The position numbers and the translations under genes were made by a program. DNA of 64,000 bases from Lates calcarifer (lineage: Eukaryota > Chordata > Actinopteri > Centropomidae): contig NC_066854.1 in the NCBI RefSeq assembly GCF_001640805.2, forward strand, positions 11,431,736-11,495,735. Reading direction: 5' to 3'. The notes under the pieces were generated by a model. It had not been told where the DNA came from, ran no database searches, and saw nothing but the letters and a program-made list of their open reading frames with translations. Positions 14,065 to 26,430 of the stretch are shown one piece after another (position 1 is the first letter of the stretch; each line of letters begins with the position of its first letter).

Positions 14065-14245
14065 AGGGCTGCAACTTATTACAAATTATTTTATTGCTGA
14101 TAAATCTAGTGATTATTTTCTTAATTGATTGATTGACAGCCTTTAGGGCTTGTTTTATACAACCAACACAGAAAATAATCAGTTTAGTGTCATATAAGAC
14201 AAAGAAACCTGAGAAGGTGGAAGCAGAAAACGTCTCATTTCTGCT
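14065..14245 (+). repeat. Dispersed repeat A, partial copy 1
   Basis: It opens with AGGGCTGCAAC and continues with ATTATTTT and TTGATTGATTG text typical of a very common fish hAT-like non-autonomous repeat whose ends read GGGCTGCAAC...CGATTAATCG. The 3' part here (ATAAGACAAAGAAACCTGAGAAG) aligns with the corresponding part of the copy at 36405-36652. The middle is deleted. Confidence 0.6.
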
Positions 14246-14249
14246 CTAA

Positions 14250-16310
14250 TTTGAATACGTTAATAATTAACCCATGGTTTGCATGCAGCTGCTTGTAAAC
14301 ATGAATAAATCTTTATCTGAGGAGGTGTGTGGCTGATGACAGTTTGAAACTGTAGCTGTGACAGATCCAAGTATGACCTTAACAAAGCTGCGTTCTTCCT
14401 CTCGCTGTGAGGACCTTTGCATCCTGCCACACAGATTAATCGTTTTTTGCCTGACATCGCTTCATAAGCTGGCTGATCAGTCAGCATCTCTCCTCCCACT
14501 GAATGTGCTCACATGTCTCTGTCTGACCTTCATTGCCCACTTCTGGAGCTCTCCTCTCTAGCAGCAGAGGAAGTCACTTTTCTTAAGTAGTTTTTGTCTG
14601 TAAATTATATATTGAGTATAATGTATTTATTGTTGTTAAGAACAGAACTGCAGTGTGGAGGACAAATTTCTCCACCGGGACATTAACGTACACTCTATTA
14701 AATTGTGTTCTATTGTATAGTACTTTTCCTCTTTGTGCTAGAAGGACTAAATTTGCGTCAGAGTTCTCAGGCCAGTTAGGACTGATTTTCCTGATAAACA
14801 TTGAACATTTGAACAGTTCAGCTCAGAGATTCCCACAGGGTCACTTCTTCTATTTCCTAAACCTTGTTCTATGAATGTTTCTAACATGGTATGGATCATT
14901 CCTGCTTTCATAATGTGCAGAACCTGGAGGCCTCAGTTGCTTTCAGGTTCACCTTGATAAACTCCACCACTTTCCCTTCTCCTCAAAATGTCTTAAAATG
15001 TCTCTGTTTGTCTCTGTCATTAGTCTGCCCTTTACAAATCACACACTGAGGTCGCAGTGAGTCACTAGAGTCAGTTCAGGTTAAACTCAGCTCAAGTATT
15101 GTCCATCATATTTCAGATGTTTTTGGTTTAGCTCAGATGGTTTGAAGTAGTTTGCCTTGTGGTCACTAAACAAATTTCAGAGGCTGCACAGTGTGAGTGA
15201 GTGGAAGCTCACAATTACACATGAATTCAGCCATATGGTGCAAAATGATGCAAGGTCACCTCCGGTCCCCAGGTGAAAAAGTTTCAATTTGAGTAAAAAA
15301 ATGTAATAAAAAAAATCTGTGCAGGTCCTGGAGCTTGAAAAGTCTGATTCACATTTGTACAGAGAGGAGAGGGAAAAGAAAGGAAAGAGACAGGAGGGAA
15401 ATGAAAAGAACTGTAGGTCCTGCTGAGCTCTGAGATCAGTCAGAGGCTGAGCTGTCACACAGACACACACTCCCACTCACAGGTTGGTGCGTCCATTGCT
15501 AGCTAGCCTATAGCTGATCTTTGTGCAGTTGGTAAATTGGCTGTTTTGACTGAATCAACATGGAATAGACCCTGTGGTCAAATATGACACGACTTGAAAT
15601 ATTACTTTGCTTTCTATCTGAAAACCGCTTGTAGTATGAAAATTGCTCCCTGTGTTCCTAAGTGGGACAGATCAGCGAGACAAAGTACAATAACCAGCTT
15701 CCTGTTGTTTTCTGAGCACCAGCACGCACCTGTTTCTTTCACCTCCTACAGTATCTTTGCCTCACATCTCTCCCTCCACACAGATGTTTAGGTTGAGGTC
15801 ATGCTGTGTTTAAGTGCCAGTGGGAAGGTGTTACATCCAAGACATCCTAGATAGCAGCCAAGCAGGGTTATATTTTTTGCTTTTATTGTTTTTGAAAGTC
15901 AAACCTGGAGGTTCAACTGTGGTTCAACCCCTGGTGATAACACTTTGATGAAAAATGAAGGTGCTAGCAGGCAGGGGAGCATCCTGCCTGCAGCACAAAG
16001 GCTAACACTGTAAACATGTAACGTGTACTTTACATTTATGGGTAATATTTCTGGACCTTTTTAATCTCAGTGTTTCAGTCAGTAAGGCAGCTGTGTACTA
16101 ACTTCAGTTTCATATTTTCATTGCTTATTTTTATTTCAGTACGTAGATAGACTTTTCTTATTCTCTCATATACTTCCTGCCATACTTCACCCTTCCACCA
16201 TCCTCCTCCTCCCCCAACATGTTCTAATATTTAACTTATTGTTGGCATATGTTTATAAGACCTGCTTTTCTCTTGTGTTCTCTTTCTTCGCTGTGTCTTG
16301 TTACTGTTTG
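14250..16310. other. Non-coding sequence
   Basis: No gene or named repeat recognised. Overlapping short frames at 14260-14560 on both strands show no domain. Nothing else stands out. Confidence 0.4.
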
Positions 16311-16317
16311 CGGCTCC

Positions 16318-16368
16318 ATCGACCCATTTTCCACATGGGGATCATTAAAATTTCATCTTATCTTAAAT
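16318..16368 (+). mobile_element. Non-LTR retrotransposon 3' tail fragment
   Basis: The text CACATGGGGATCATTAAA followed by TTTCATCTTATCTTA matches the usual 3' end of fish LINE/SINE copies, which finish in short tandem CTTAT units after an AATAAA-like word. Only the tail is present. Confidence 0.5.
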
Positions 16369-16369
16369 C

Positions 16370-18475
16370 TGAAAGCCAAGAAGGAGAGGAGAAGAAAGCG
16401 AGACAACAGAACGGAGAAACTGGTGGTGGATATCACAAGTGTTAATCGCAGCCTACATCTCGTCCTGTTGTCCCCACGTGCACCATCTGACACGACAGGC
16501 GAGCTTAAGCCAGCCTTTATTTAAAATGAAGCTTACTTTGCTCCTTACTTTGTTGAAAAGTAGAACGAGGCCGAGATGATAGAAATACAGACCTGAAAGT
16601 GAAAGATGTTGTGACCCCTGCTGCTGGTGGGAATAAATCTTAAAGCTTTAAAACTGAACTTTTAAAGGAGCTAGATATTTATCTAGGTGTATCTCAAACA
16701 GGCAGATTGACTGAAAGCACTCATTAAAATTTAAAGTTTTCATTTTCACTAACTTGTGTCCGTACTTCACATTAATGGATCATTTTGCAGCTTTGGTTGC
16801 CCTTGGTTACTGTTTGTTTTTTCATTCCATTAATCTAAAACACCTACTTCCAGCACATAATGTATGCTAATGTGAACTCTGTTTATATACAAGAGGTAAT
16901 TATTGATGATTTAGGTCAGAGAGAAAACACTGGTGGAATTGTGTTAACAAGCTTTTATGAAAAGTTAAAGGCTACGAAAGGTAGATTAGTCTGTTAGTGA
17001 AAGGACTGTACAGTATGTAACACCTGGCCAGAATGTAAGTAAACAACATTTAATCATACCGATAAATATACCTTCATATGGCCTGCAGTACATGATAGGA
17101 GTCACTTTCCCTCAGCTCACAACACAGTGGAAATCATTTGTGCAGGGATCTAAAATAACAATGTCACTCAATGTTTTATGTAAACATCATAGTACATATT
17201 ACATATTAGATTCAAAGCAGGAAAAGACTCACAGCCTTGTTAACATGTCCATATGGTGTTTTTTATGTGATACAAGACAAAGCATGAGTGAAATAAGTAG
17301 TCAGCACCATGCCTGCGTATTTCCACCAGCCTGGGTTTCATACATCACTGAAGTGAGAGTTAACATTAGCACAACCATTAGCCCTGTGTCAGGCACTGCC
17401 AGTTACAAACTAACAAGCTAACCAACAACATCAAGAAATAGAGGCTAACTACACTTACCATTCTAATAGGTGTGCTTGTCGCCTGTTTTGGTGCACAGTA
17501 GTCTCCTCATCTGAGTCTGGCTCTGACTGGTTAACCTAACACAAGCAGCAGTGATGGAGGTGTACTTATAGGTTCTACAGATATAGAGTCTCAATGAGGA
17601 AGTAAGATAGATCTAAAAAACGTCAACTAAATATTAATATTAATCTAAATTGCTACACTGAAACTAAACTGCTCTCTTTAGTTGAAAGTTTTTATTACTT
17701 TTTATATTATTGAGTTTGTCTGGTCTGGACCTTCCTGCAACTCACATTAACATTTACAGAGATCATGAGAAAGCTACTATATGACAATAAACAAAGTATT
17801 ATAGGAAACCTTTAATCGGAAGCTGTAAAGCAGACCTTCTTTTAATGTAGGGCTGTTAGCTTTCAAACATGTTATTTTGTTTTTCATGACACAGACCAGA
17901 AGCTGAGGGAAGCTGAAGATCGACCCCCCTCAGAGGCGCCATTAGACGTTAGCCTGAAGGCACCAAAATAAAAACAGCTTGATCAACATCGCTGTCAATC
18001 CTTAATATCACACCATCAAAATTAAACAGCAGATCTTATGACATTTAATAAAACCACCTGGGCACTGTAAGTCTTTCATGCTAGAAACAATAAAAAATAT
18101 ACAGAAAAATACTACAATACATTTATAAAATTGAGAACATGGTGTTAATAAAGACACGTAACCTCAAACAACCCTGCACATGAATACAGATTATACTGGA
18201 TGAAAAGAACATTTTGTCTCTAGAGTCAAGTTGAGCTGTAAAATAAATTCTGGGCACACACAAGGTCTACAAATAAATCCTCAGCACTCATATTAAAAAA
18301 ATAAAAAACTTCGTTTATAGTAAACCAACAGTGTGAGGCGCACAGTATCTTCAGTTCAGATCCAAAACAAGAAGTCACCATGAGATTCTCTGTGATTTTT
18401 GATAGAGTTGTTATCTGATTAATCGTTGGTTTTCCTGGGTGATTCCCACTCCTGTCTTTACTCCTCAGCCCTGTT
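16370..18475. other. Non-coding sequence, probably including old repeats
   Basis: No exon seen. The 17950-18350 part, with phrases such as CCTTAATATCACACCATC and repeated AATAAA words, looks like an old interspersed repeat, but I cannot name it and see no second copy in the window. Confidence 0.35.
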
Positions 18476-18478
18476 TAC

Positions 18479-18506
<28 letters not shown>
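18479..18506 (+). repeat. (GT)n microsatellite
   Basis: An uninterrupted GT dinucleotide run of about 14 units. Confidence 0.92.
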
Positions 18507-18509
<3 letters not shown>

Positions 18510-18510
<1 letters not shown>

Positions 18511-19770
18511 TCTCATACAGTAAATGGTGTAGCAGAGCGATTTACACCCACCGTGACTCTCTCCCTTGTGTGAGCTGATACTGTCCGTACAAGACATTAT
18601 TGGATTACATGTGCTAGGAGATATTGAGTGTCTGCTGCTGTTGCTCACTTTTTCATCAGATTTCAGAAAAATGACTTCTGTGATTTCACTCTGCAGTTTA
18701 TACCGTAACACACAGAAATAACATGATTCTCTTATTGAAGGTGTTTCCGAGCTTATCTGGATAATTAATACTATAGTATCTCGTTGTATCAGTTACTAAT
18801 GTCTGTCTCTCTGTGTCATTTTCTTTTTTCTCTCACTCATAGTGTTACATAAATGTAGGCATAACCTCTGCCTGGCAGTGGGAAGATAACTTCAAGTAGC
18901 TTACTCAGATGCGTCACCTGATACAGCTGACGTATGGCCCATAAACTCCTCGCAGGCACTAAAACAACAAGGGGGTGGGGGTGTGATACAAATGTGTATT
19001 GTAGCACCGTCGACTTTAAACAGATAGCAGGTCCTTAACTCCCAGCTGTAAAAGCTGACAGTCAACACATATGCAGTCCACCAGCCTCTCCAACACGGCA
19101 GCATGAATCATGAGAGTAATACAATGAAGTGCTCGCAGCCACCTTCAGCCGGGGAAGATATCACTCTGCAGGCAGTCACATTTACAGTTTCATGATTTAC
19201 ATGTTCAGATAAGTTCAATGTCAAATTTATTGTGCAGAGCTGAAAAGACTAGCTGTCTCTGTTACTCCTCTGTTGGAATGAGAATGGAATGGTTTGCATT
19301 CACTCTGCATCAATCAGATAATAGAATGAGATTTAATATCCCCAGACATCAGGCACCAGTACATATAACTCACACAGTAGTATTTATTTAGGAAGTCCAA
19401 CACAAAGCAGTCATCACACCCACAGGCACAGCAACAATTCTAAACATTGGGAAAAAAGATTATCAGAAGTTAAAGCTGGGTCACACCAGAAAGTGGTACA
19501 ATGAAATTCAAGCTTGTTAGTCCAGTTGCTCATAGGATACACAATCCATTCAGCTAATAAACTACAATAACTTCCTCCATTTTGGACCTTCTGACTCTCA
19601 AAGACCTGCACTGTCAAGATTACTTTCTCTTGCTCAGTGCACTGATTATGCATGTTGTTGAGGGTGGTGGGAGCCGCACGAGCATAAAGGATATGTTCAT
19701 AATTTATTACAGGTAGCTTTCATAGGTGGTTGTTTTTGGACATTGCAGTGCTTACTTGGAAAACAAATAT
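18510..19770. other. Non-coding sequence
   Basis: No gene or repeat recognised apart from scattered AT-rich text. Confidence 0.4.
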
Positions 19771-19777
19771 TATATAT

Positions 19778-19815
19778 GTACAGTACTGTGTAAATGTTTT
19801 AGGGAGTTTTTAGGC
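19778..19815 (+). mobile_element. Possible Tc1/mariner terminal fragment
   Basis: The words GTACAGTACTGTGTAAA and GTTTTAGG resemble the terminal repeat of a common fish Tc1-like element that reads CAGTACTGTGCAAAAGTTTTAGGCA. No opposite end or transposase was found, so this is a weak call. Confidence 0.3.
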
Positions 19816-19984
19816 TTTTTTTTCATCAATTTTTAGCTCTCTTGTTTCATACTTTTATTTAAAATTTAGCAGTACTTTCATTTTCACTCTCACATAGCTG
19901 TCATTCAGAGATGAAATAAAATGGCACATTCACATTCTGCTCTATTTTTTTAATCACAGATCTATCAAGCTTGAATATAGAGCA

Positions 19985-20240
19985 CATATTCCCTGTTCAT
20001 AACTTTTATGATTCTCACCACGAGTTCATCTATTAATTTTTCCCTTAATGAAATGAAATTACAATGAGCAGTGTAGCAAATAGCAATTAGCCTAATGGAA
20101 AGATAATCTGTAAACTCTTAACATTGACTATGGGTGTTTTAATTAGGGATTTAATGAAAGCTACAATGCAGGCTTGATTATTGAGCAGTAACAAATAAAG
20201 CCCCACAGTATTAAGTGTCAGTCTTTATGATTGGACTCTA
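19985..20240. promoter_or_regulatory. Candidate conserved non-coding element
   Basis: Repeat-free AT-rich block with clustered homeodomain-type TAAT cores, including TTTTAATTAGGG near 20141, and no coding frame. Its texture is like that of developmental enhancers in long vertebrate introns. This is an inference from composition only. Confidence 0.2.
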
Positions 20241-20244
20241 GTGC

Positions 20245-23160
20245 TTAGAAAAGACAGGATTAAAAGACAGAGTTAGATAGAAGAAGATTACATGTAGTTA
20301 CATGATACATATTTCATGACATTTCTCACAGCCATGACAGATGATTGTCAGTCAATACCATGTGTAAACTTGTTCTTCAGGTGTTCCTTTGAACAAAGAC
20401 TTCAGGTAAACTGTGTAGCCTACATTTTCTCAGTTTGAGTGTGTGCTCTGAAAAAGCATTTTTACAGCAGTCCCTTCCAGTTTAATGTCAGTTTAAGCCC
20501 CAAAAGAAAGAAAAATAGACCTGGAAGGTTTCAAATTGGTGCTTTTACCTTATTGATATCCATTCACAACAAATGTTTTTGGAAAGTTTTTACTTTTTGT
20601 CAGTGCCAGTACATTTTCTTCATCTCAGACAAAGCAGAGGCTTGTCTGTATCTTCAGCCACAAACAGATCCTAGCTGCCTGTGTATTTCATCAAAGACTG
20701 AGCAAGAAAATCAATTAGATAAAGTGGTTTGTCAAGACTGGACCCTCTGAGTTCAACATCCACGCTGCCTCAGAGTGGTGGTCGTTATGCAACCAAGACA
20801 GTCTGATCCCGACGGCTCTTAGACATCCTCCGTTCAAGGACAGACACGGAAAAATGAATTTGTGGCAAGAGAGGGCGGAGCAGACAACAATGCTTATTTT
20901 ACTAGCAGGCGGAGAGTTTGTTGGAGACAGAGGGAGGTGTCGCAGCCGTTTCTGCAGCTGCCCACAATCCTCCTGCCTCCTGACCCGAGCAGTGGGAACG
21001 CTGGTGACAGCAAGTTCATTTATAACTTAATTGACACTCACTAAAGTAATGTTTTTCTCAGTATCAAGTAGGTAGAGAGTTTGTTGTCAGGGTAACTGTT
21101 CTGCTAAAACACTTACTGTGACGGGTATAAAAAAGTGCTGAACAAAGACTGAAAAAGAGGCTTCATTTAAATGGATGTGTGATTGTCAGTGCAGTGAGAA
21201 AAGAAAATCAGTCTTTGTACTCTCTCTTTGTGGACTGTGACTCCAGCCTTCCTCATCTTCCCTTGGTTTATCAGAACAAGATAAAGGTGCTGCAGAGAAA
21301 AGTACACTGACCTGACAATGATACAGATTCAGGACTTGAGGATGCTGGGAAACAGAACAAAGAGAGCTCAAAGAAATTGCTTTGGACTCTAGCTGAGAGG
21401 TTTTTCTTTATCTGACTCAGTGTTCTGAAATAGTTTTTTCTTTTTTAATGACCTTGTTTTTAGTCTGATCCTCTACCAAATGGTCGAGACGTTCCTTTAC
21501 AGAAAAGCATACTTTCAATAACTTTCAACTGAGATTTGTCTCAATTAAAGTGAAATACAACACCTTTTCTAAGTACTTCTAAGTACACATGTGTTCTTAT
21601 GGACAAGATAAATGGAACATTTAAGTATAACTATATAGTAGCTGATGTGAAAGTAACAGAAAGTCACTCTTCTTGTGATGCTGTACAAACCATCACTGAC
21701 TATCCTATACACTACAGTCTGGTGACAGATTCTGTTCAGCTGCACATAGCCTGGAGGAAATGGCCAAAAACGTTATGATAAAACATTTCAGAGGGAAATT
21801 ATGTCCTTTTATATTTCAGTGTCATTTTATGTTGTGATAATTATTGTCACTGTTTCATTATCCAGCCTTAGTTACAATACTAGATTTGGCAAAAAGTAGA
21901 ATCTGCACACTGTTCTTAGCTCGCGTTGTGTTTTTATGTACTGTTGTTTGCTTGAAGAAGATCTGATTGATCAAAATGTTAAATAATTCAAAACATTGTG
22001 GAAGCAAAGAACAGTGCAGATTATGTTTTTGTTTTGGATGTGCATTCATAGCATCGGTTTTTAAGAAAATATTCAAATCAGATGTTGCTTAATTCTGTGT
22101 AGCAGTCTTCTTCACTGCCTTTAGGGGCACACTGCCATATGTCTGCATGCTGGCTACCAGTTGTCGATCAGTGGAATATCAGAGAAGCAGCAGGAATGTG
22201 AATTGCATCCTCAATGATACAAACAAAACAGTGACCCACTCATAAAAACATCGCTCCGTAGCGCCACTAGTGGTCAGCACATAGGTACACAGGGTATCTT
22301 TAAGTAAACCAAATAAGGACAACTCGAACTATAAATGGTAGAGAAGGCAAAACAAAACTTTATCATTTACTGAGTGAGATATCAAATGTCTGATGTGCAG
22401 TATCTCAGGATTGCAGAAAGTCACATGAGAAAGTCACAGACTTATATCAGATATGATTTGATGCCATGATGGATTCCAGGTGAAACCCAGAGTTGCTGAG
22501 CCTGGTGTGAGGAATGAGAAATGAGTTGTGGATTAAGTCATTCTAAGATTTCTGGCCAGAGCAAGTTATCTGTCCAACAGTGCACACCATGCTCCCCTAT
22601 TGATCACAGATGTTTGAACATTAACTGTACCGTATAGCCAACAAAAGAGAGAGAGATGGTCTAATCAGAGAGGCTGTGAGAAGTAGTTTTGGTTTCATCT
22701 GTCATGGTGCCCCTCAAGTGAAGTCACATCAGCTGGGTTTTTTGAAAAAGACTGAACCCAATGACTTCTAGGAGCCTGCTTTGATAGAGGCCATTTTGCA
22801 GTTGGAGAAGGACATGCTGAAAGATGAGAGGGAGGGGAAGAAAGGAAGAGCAGGCTTTGTAGCAGCAGTAAATAGATGAAGCCGAAGGCTTGTGGGTTAT
22901 TTTCTGCTTTTTGTAAACTGTATGCTATGCACTCTGTCTGTCAGGGATAGTTTTGTTGATTTGTAATTTAATGTGCTGTGATGTAAGTGCGTCATAATTA
23001 TATCTAATTAAGTGCAATCTGTGCTTTTTAGAATGATATTTTTATGCATCTGCACCATCGCCTAGTCCTTTGTTTGCCTGCTGATGTATTAGAGAAGAAA
23101 TTTAGAGAAAAATAGAATAGAACAAACTGTATATTGCAATGGTCATGTACTTCTCTCACA
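20245..23160. other. Non-coding sequence
   Basis: No convincing exon; the 103-codon frame at 20439-20750 has no domain and no splice-supported ends. The phrase GTAGCGCCACTAGTGGTCAG at 22258 resembles a repeat common in fish. Confidence 0.35.
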
Positions 23161-23161
23161 A

Positions 23162-23164
<3 letters not shown>

Positions 23165-23197
<33 letters not shown>
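23165..23197 (+). repeat. (AC)n microsatellite
   Basis: AC dinucleotide run preceded by ATATAT. A second, interrupted AC-rich run lies at about 23355-23383. Confidence 0.9.
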
Positions 23198-23200
<3 letters not shown>

Positions 23201-23546
23201 ATGGGGGGGCACAGCGGCCAGCACAGATCGATCCGTCCCAGAGGAAAGTTAGCCCATCCAGCAGCTAATCACACAGATGGATCTCCCATCTGACAGCCGT
23301 CATAAGCAGTGAAGCTGCTACTGGATCACTTCCTGTCATCACTGACAAACTCCAACACACTCACACACTCACACACACACACATATCTGCCAGAGAATGT
23401 ATGAATATTTTTGTGTTTTTTCTGAAGGGATGGCTATGTAAACATTAGGTGCATGTCCAGAGGACCACAGCCCTGTTTCAGTATCAGAAACACTTTCCTG
23501 AGCAGTGTGGCAGGTTTGACTGGTCAGGTAGTGCAGCATATTAATT

Positions 23547-23760
23547 AGGGGTGTAACAATACAGTGATCAGTGAGCCCATAGCATCAATCCAAAATGAAA
23601 AGATGGATCATTCAGAATCAGACTTTATTGCCAAGTAAGTTTACACATATATCGGTGCTAAAGAACAGTGATAGTAAACAAAGACAGATATAGAGATGTA
23701 GAAGTCCACTGAATCGATAAAATATCATATCATGATTAAACTTGTGATTTATACCCCTAG
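23547..23760. mobile_element. hAT-like MITE with a nested insertion
   Basis: The left end AGGGGTGTAA and right end TTATACCCCT are near-perfect inverted repeats (one mismatch), the usual termini of a short fish hAT-like MITE. The interior near the ends (AACAATACAGTGAT; GAATCGATAAAATAT) also fits. No clear 8-base target duplication could be read. A second element, listed next, splits it. Confidence 0.6.
23611..23700 (+). mobile_element. Retroelement tail fragment nested in the MITE
   Basis: The text TCAGAATCAGACTTTATTGC followed by CAAGTAAGTTTACACATAT is a common fish interspersed repeat. It lies within the MITE and therefore inserted later. The trailing part is degraded. Confidence 0.5.
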
Positions 23761-24290
23761 GATTAATGCATACTTACATCCACTACCAGTTTGCAAATAT
23801 TAGAAATTGTTTTGAAGAGATTAAGAGATTTAGATGTAAACATCTTACATATCATGCAAAAATAATTATGCTGGGGCTTGTCTTGCTTTTTTATTAAAAA
23901 AAGAAATAAAATTCAACTCCCTCCCCACGCCACTAATTTTTGTACACTCCCTTCACATGCCTGTGAACTAACGAGATTGACTTCCCAGGAGCTCACTTTT
24001 AAACCTGTTCACTCCATGTCTTCTTAATCCTAATTAGAGAAATACTTTAAAGGGGTGTTAAGTCATCTAATGGCTGTTTTATTTACACAGTTTGAAACTT
24101 GAAGCCTCAGCACTTGGCAAAATAATAGTTGAGTCACTGGTATTGATCAACAGCCCTATTAAACCCACTGCAGATATATTATGGTCATTTTGTGCTATGG
24201 GACAGTAAAAACTGTACTTATGAGGTTTAGGGTTGCCCCATTACTCTGCCCTCGTTCTTTTCCTTCATCTGATTTTTTTTTCCCTTCCTC
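23761..24290. other. Non-coding sequence
   Basis: No gene or named element seen. Confidence 0.4.
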
Positions 24291-24292
24291 CT

Positions 24293-24347
<55 letters not shown>
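24293..24347 (+). repeat. (CT)n microsatellite
   Basis: About 27 CT units without interruption. The 190-codon frame that runs across it gains its length from a Leu-Ser repeat. Confidence 0.93.
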
Positions 24348-24350
<3 letters not shown>

Positions 24351-24534
24351 TTTTGCTTCTGGACTCTTCTCTCTTTATCTTTTCTCCCTCCCTCTATGTA
24401 ACAATGGCTGCTCTGTCAAAGCTTGGCCTGGAGGTGAAAGTGTTTGAAAAGCTCTCATTAAAGTGGCATTCAGAGATCCAGACACCCAGCTGGAGTTACA
24501 GTCAGCCAGTATCCACAACAGTTAACCTTGTCCA

Positions 24535-24690
24535 ATTCTCCACGGAGGAATTTAAATATTCATCAGGCCTAAAAAGAATCTTCCTCTTGCTTGAGGAGTT
24601 GCAAATAATTTACTCTGAGCGTTTCCTTTGCTTTAAAGATGCACATATGATTTGGACTTACAGCCAGTTCATTTTTATCTGCCCTTTCCT
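24535..24690. promoter_or_regulatory. Candidate conserved non-coding element
   Basis: Repeat-free block between two microsatellites, containing AATTTAAATATTCAT and GCAAATAATTTAC words. It has enhancer-like composition, but nothing in one sequence proves conservation. Confidence 0.18.
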
Positions 24691-24822
24691 TGATGGAGTC
24701 ACCATGGCAACACTGTCACAGGGTGCGTTTTGGCATCAGGGCTACACAGTCACTCACTGTGTAACATACACACACATGAATACGCATAAACACCTTGACC
24801 TCTAAAGCACGTTCACTCACTC

Positions 24823-24850
24823 CACACACACACACACACACACACATATA
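24823..24850 (+). repeat. (CA)n microsatellite
   Basis: A CA run followed by ATATA. Confidence 0.88.
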
Positions 24851-25021
24851 CATTACATACTACACACACTCCCTCTGATCTCATAGTGTTTCCGCAGGGC
24901 TGCTTCATCACAAACAGAAGCACAGTTTAAGGTTAATACCACTACTTTGAATACTCATTCAGCCAATACTGATGTGTTTGCCAGAGGTTAAAAGTCCAGA
25001 GGATTGCAGACATCTCTGCTT

Positions 25022-25067
25022 GTGCATGTGTGTGTGTGTGTATGTGTGTGCATCCGTGTATGCTGAT

Positions 25068-25114
<47 letters not shown>
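25022..25114 (+). repeat. (GT)n microsatellite, two tracts
   Basis: A first, interrupted GT tract at 25027-25050 and a pure GT run of about 22 units at 25071-25114. Frames of around 60-110 residues here are artefacts of the repeat. Confidence 0.93.
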
Positions 25115-25117
<3 letters not shown>

Positions 25118-25250
25118 AAGCCAAACTGCCTCTGACAGGCTGACAGAACAATGAAAACTAGAGTGTGTATTTCTGTCAGGGTTTAGGTCGAAGCCAAACT
25201 CTGTTAAAAGTATCCGCACTTTGCTCTGCCCTCTGACGCTTGCTCTTCCT

Positions 25251-25253
25251 ACA

Positions 25254-25295
<42 letters not shown>
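25251..25295 (+). repeat. (CT)n(CA)n(TA)n compound microsatellite
   Basis: Consecutive CT, CA and TA runs. Confidence 0.9.
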
Positions 25296-25299
25296 CACA

Positions 25300-25970
25300 A
25301 AAATTGACTCAAAGTCATGCTTTCTCCCGCATCTCACCCCTGTGAAGCTGAAGCTCAGCGGTTCTGACAGGTGGAATCCTTTATTTACCAGGGGCAGGCT
25401 GAGCAGCGTGGCCTCTGACCGGACCTCACGCTGGCTGGAGATAGCAGCCTCACCTCTGAGGGCCTGAGGCAGCTGTGGACAGCCAGACTGGGGGTTATCA
25501 CGCCAGCCATACACACATCAGAGCGGCTAAAGCGCCTGCTGTGATTTCTGCAGTTTGTGCATGTGTGTGTCAGGGTGCGTGCAGGGAGAGAGCAGCATGT
25601 GTCCATTAATATTTATCCGCCCCCTGTATATCCACTGGTCACCATTTATTAGGATTATCATTATTTATTTATTTATATGTAGAATTTCCATCTCACCATG
25701 TAGGATGTGAATGTAATGATAATATAAAGGCTTGTTACTTTGTATATAGTACCACCTAGATCTATAGAAGAGGCTGACATTTTTTCTGGAATCCTATGGC
25801 TTATGTGATTCCAACAGGATGGGAATCAATTTCACAGCTAATCACATGACTGGGATGGGACAGGAATAAAAGTCTATGGGAGCAGGTGGGACTGGCAATA
25901 ATAATTGCAATAGTCAAGTTTGGAATTCATCAATAAATGCTATTTTATTGTGTGAGTGAAGACGCACGTT
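25300..25970. other. Non-coding sequence
   Basis: GC-richer from 25330 to 25540, AT-rich afterwards. Minus-strand frames here overlap the microsatellite and have no recognisable domain. Confidence 0.35.
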
Positions 25971-25973
25971 TCA

Positions 25974-26242
25974 GGGCAGCTGTGGCTTAGGTCAGTGGTT
26001 CGATACCCGGCTTCTCCAGTCCGTTCCGAAGCATCCTTGGGCAAGATACTGAACCCCATGTTGCCCCTGATGTGTGTATCATCTGTGTGTGAATGGATGT
26101 GCATGTGTTGGAGGGCTTTGTAGAATAGAGCAAGCGCTGTATGAATGTGTGTGTGAATGTGACACGTAGTGTGAAGTGCTTTGAGTGGTCAATAAGACTA
26201 GAAAAGCACTATATAAGTACAAGTCCATGTACCATTTACCAT
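25974..26242 (+). mobile_element. tRNA-derived SINE, internally deleted
   Basis: The head GGGCAGCTGTGGCTTAGG is followed directly by TCAGTGGTTCGATACCCGG, a tRNA-type B box. About 25-30 bases of the usual spacer, including most of the A box (TGGTAGAGCG), appear missing. The body (CCTTGGGCAAGATACTGAACC) and tail (GCTTTGAGTGGTCAATAAGA, AGCACTATATAAGTACAAG, CCATTTACCAT) match a SINE with an L2-type tail that is abundant in spiny-rayed fish. Confidence 0.85.
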
Positions 26243-26272
26243 GATGGAGGATTCAGGGAAGATGGCCTTAAG

Positions 26273-26430
26273 CTTGAGTTATACTTGTGCACTGAATCGA
26301 TGGCGTAGGCCATAGCCTGCACGGTAGCCTTTTGTACACCTCCCTAGAGGTGTCACTGTACGTCACGGCAACACAGCCTGCAAAAACTGATGGTCCACTT
26401 ATGTTCGTCTTGTACGTCTCTCAGAAAACT
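26273..26430. mobile_element. Candidate fish MITE fragment
   Basis: Phrases such as TTATACTTGTGCACTGAATC, GTAGGCCATAGCCTGCACGG and CACGGCAACACAGCC recall a common fish repeat, perhaps PIF/Harbinger-like. Termini and target duplication were not identified. Confidence 0.4.

Noticed and set aside
24233..24805. 190-codon open reading frame
   Set aside because: Its length depends on a (CT)n microsatellite giving a Leu-Ser run. The remainder has no domain, and no exon signals bound it.
24959..25514. Minus-strand frames of 108 and 112 codons
   Set aside because: They run through (GT)n and compound microsatellites. The peptides are His-Thr or Cys-Val repeats.
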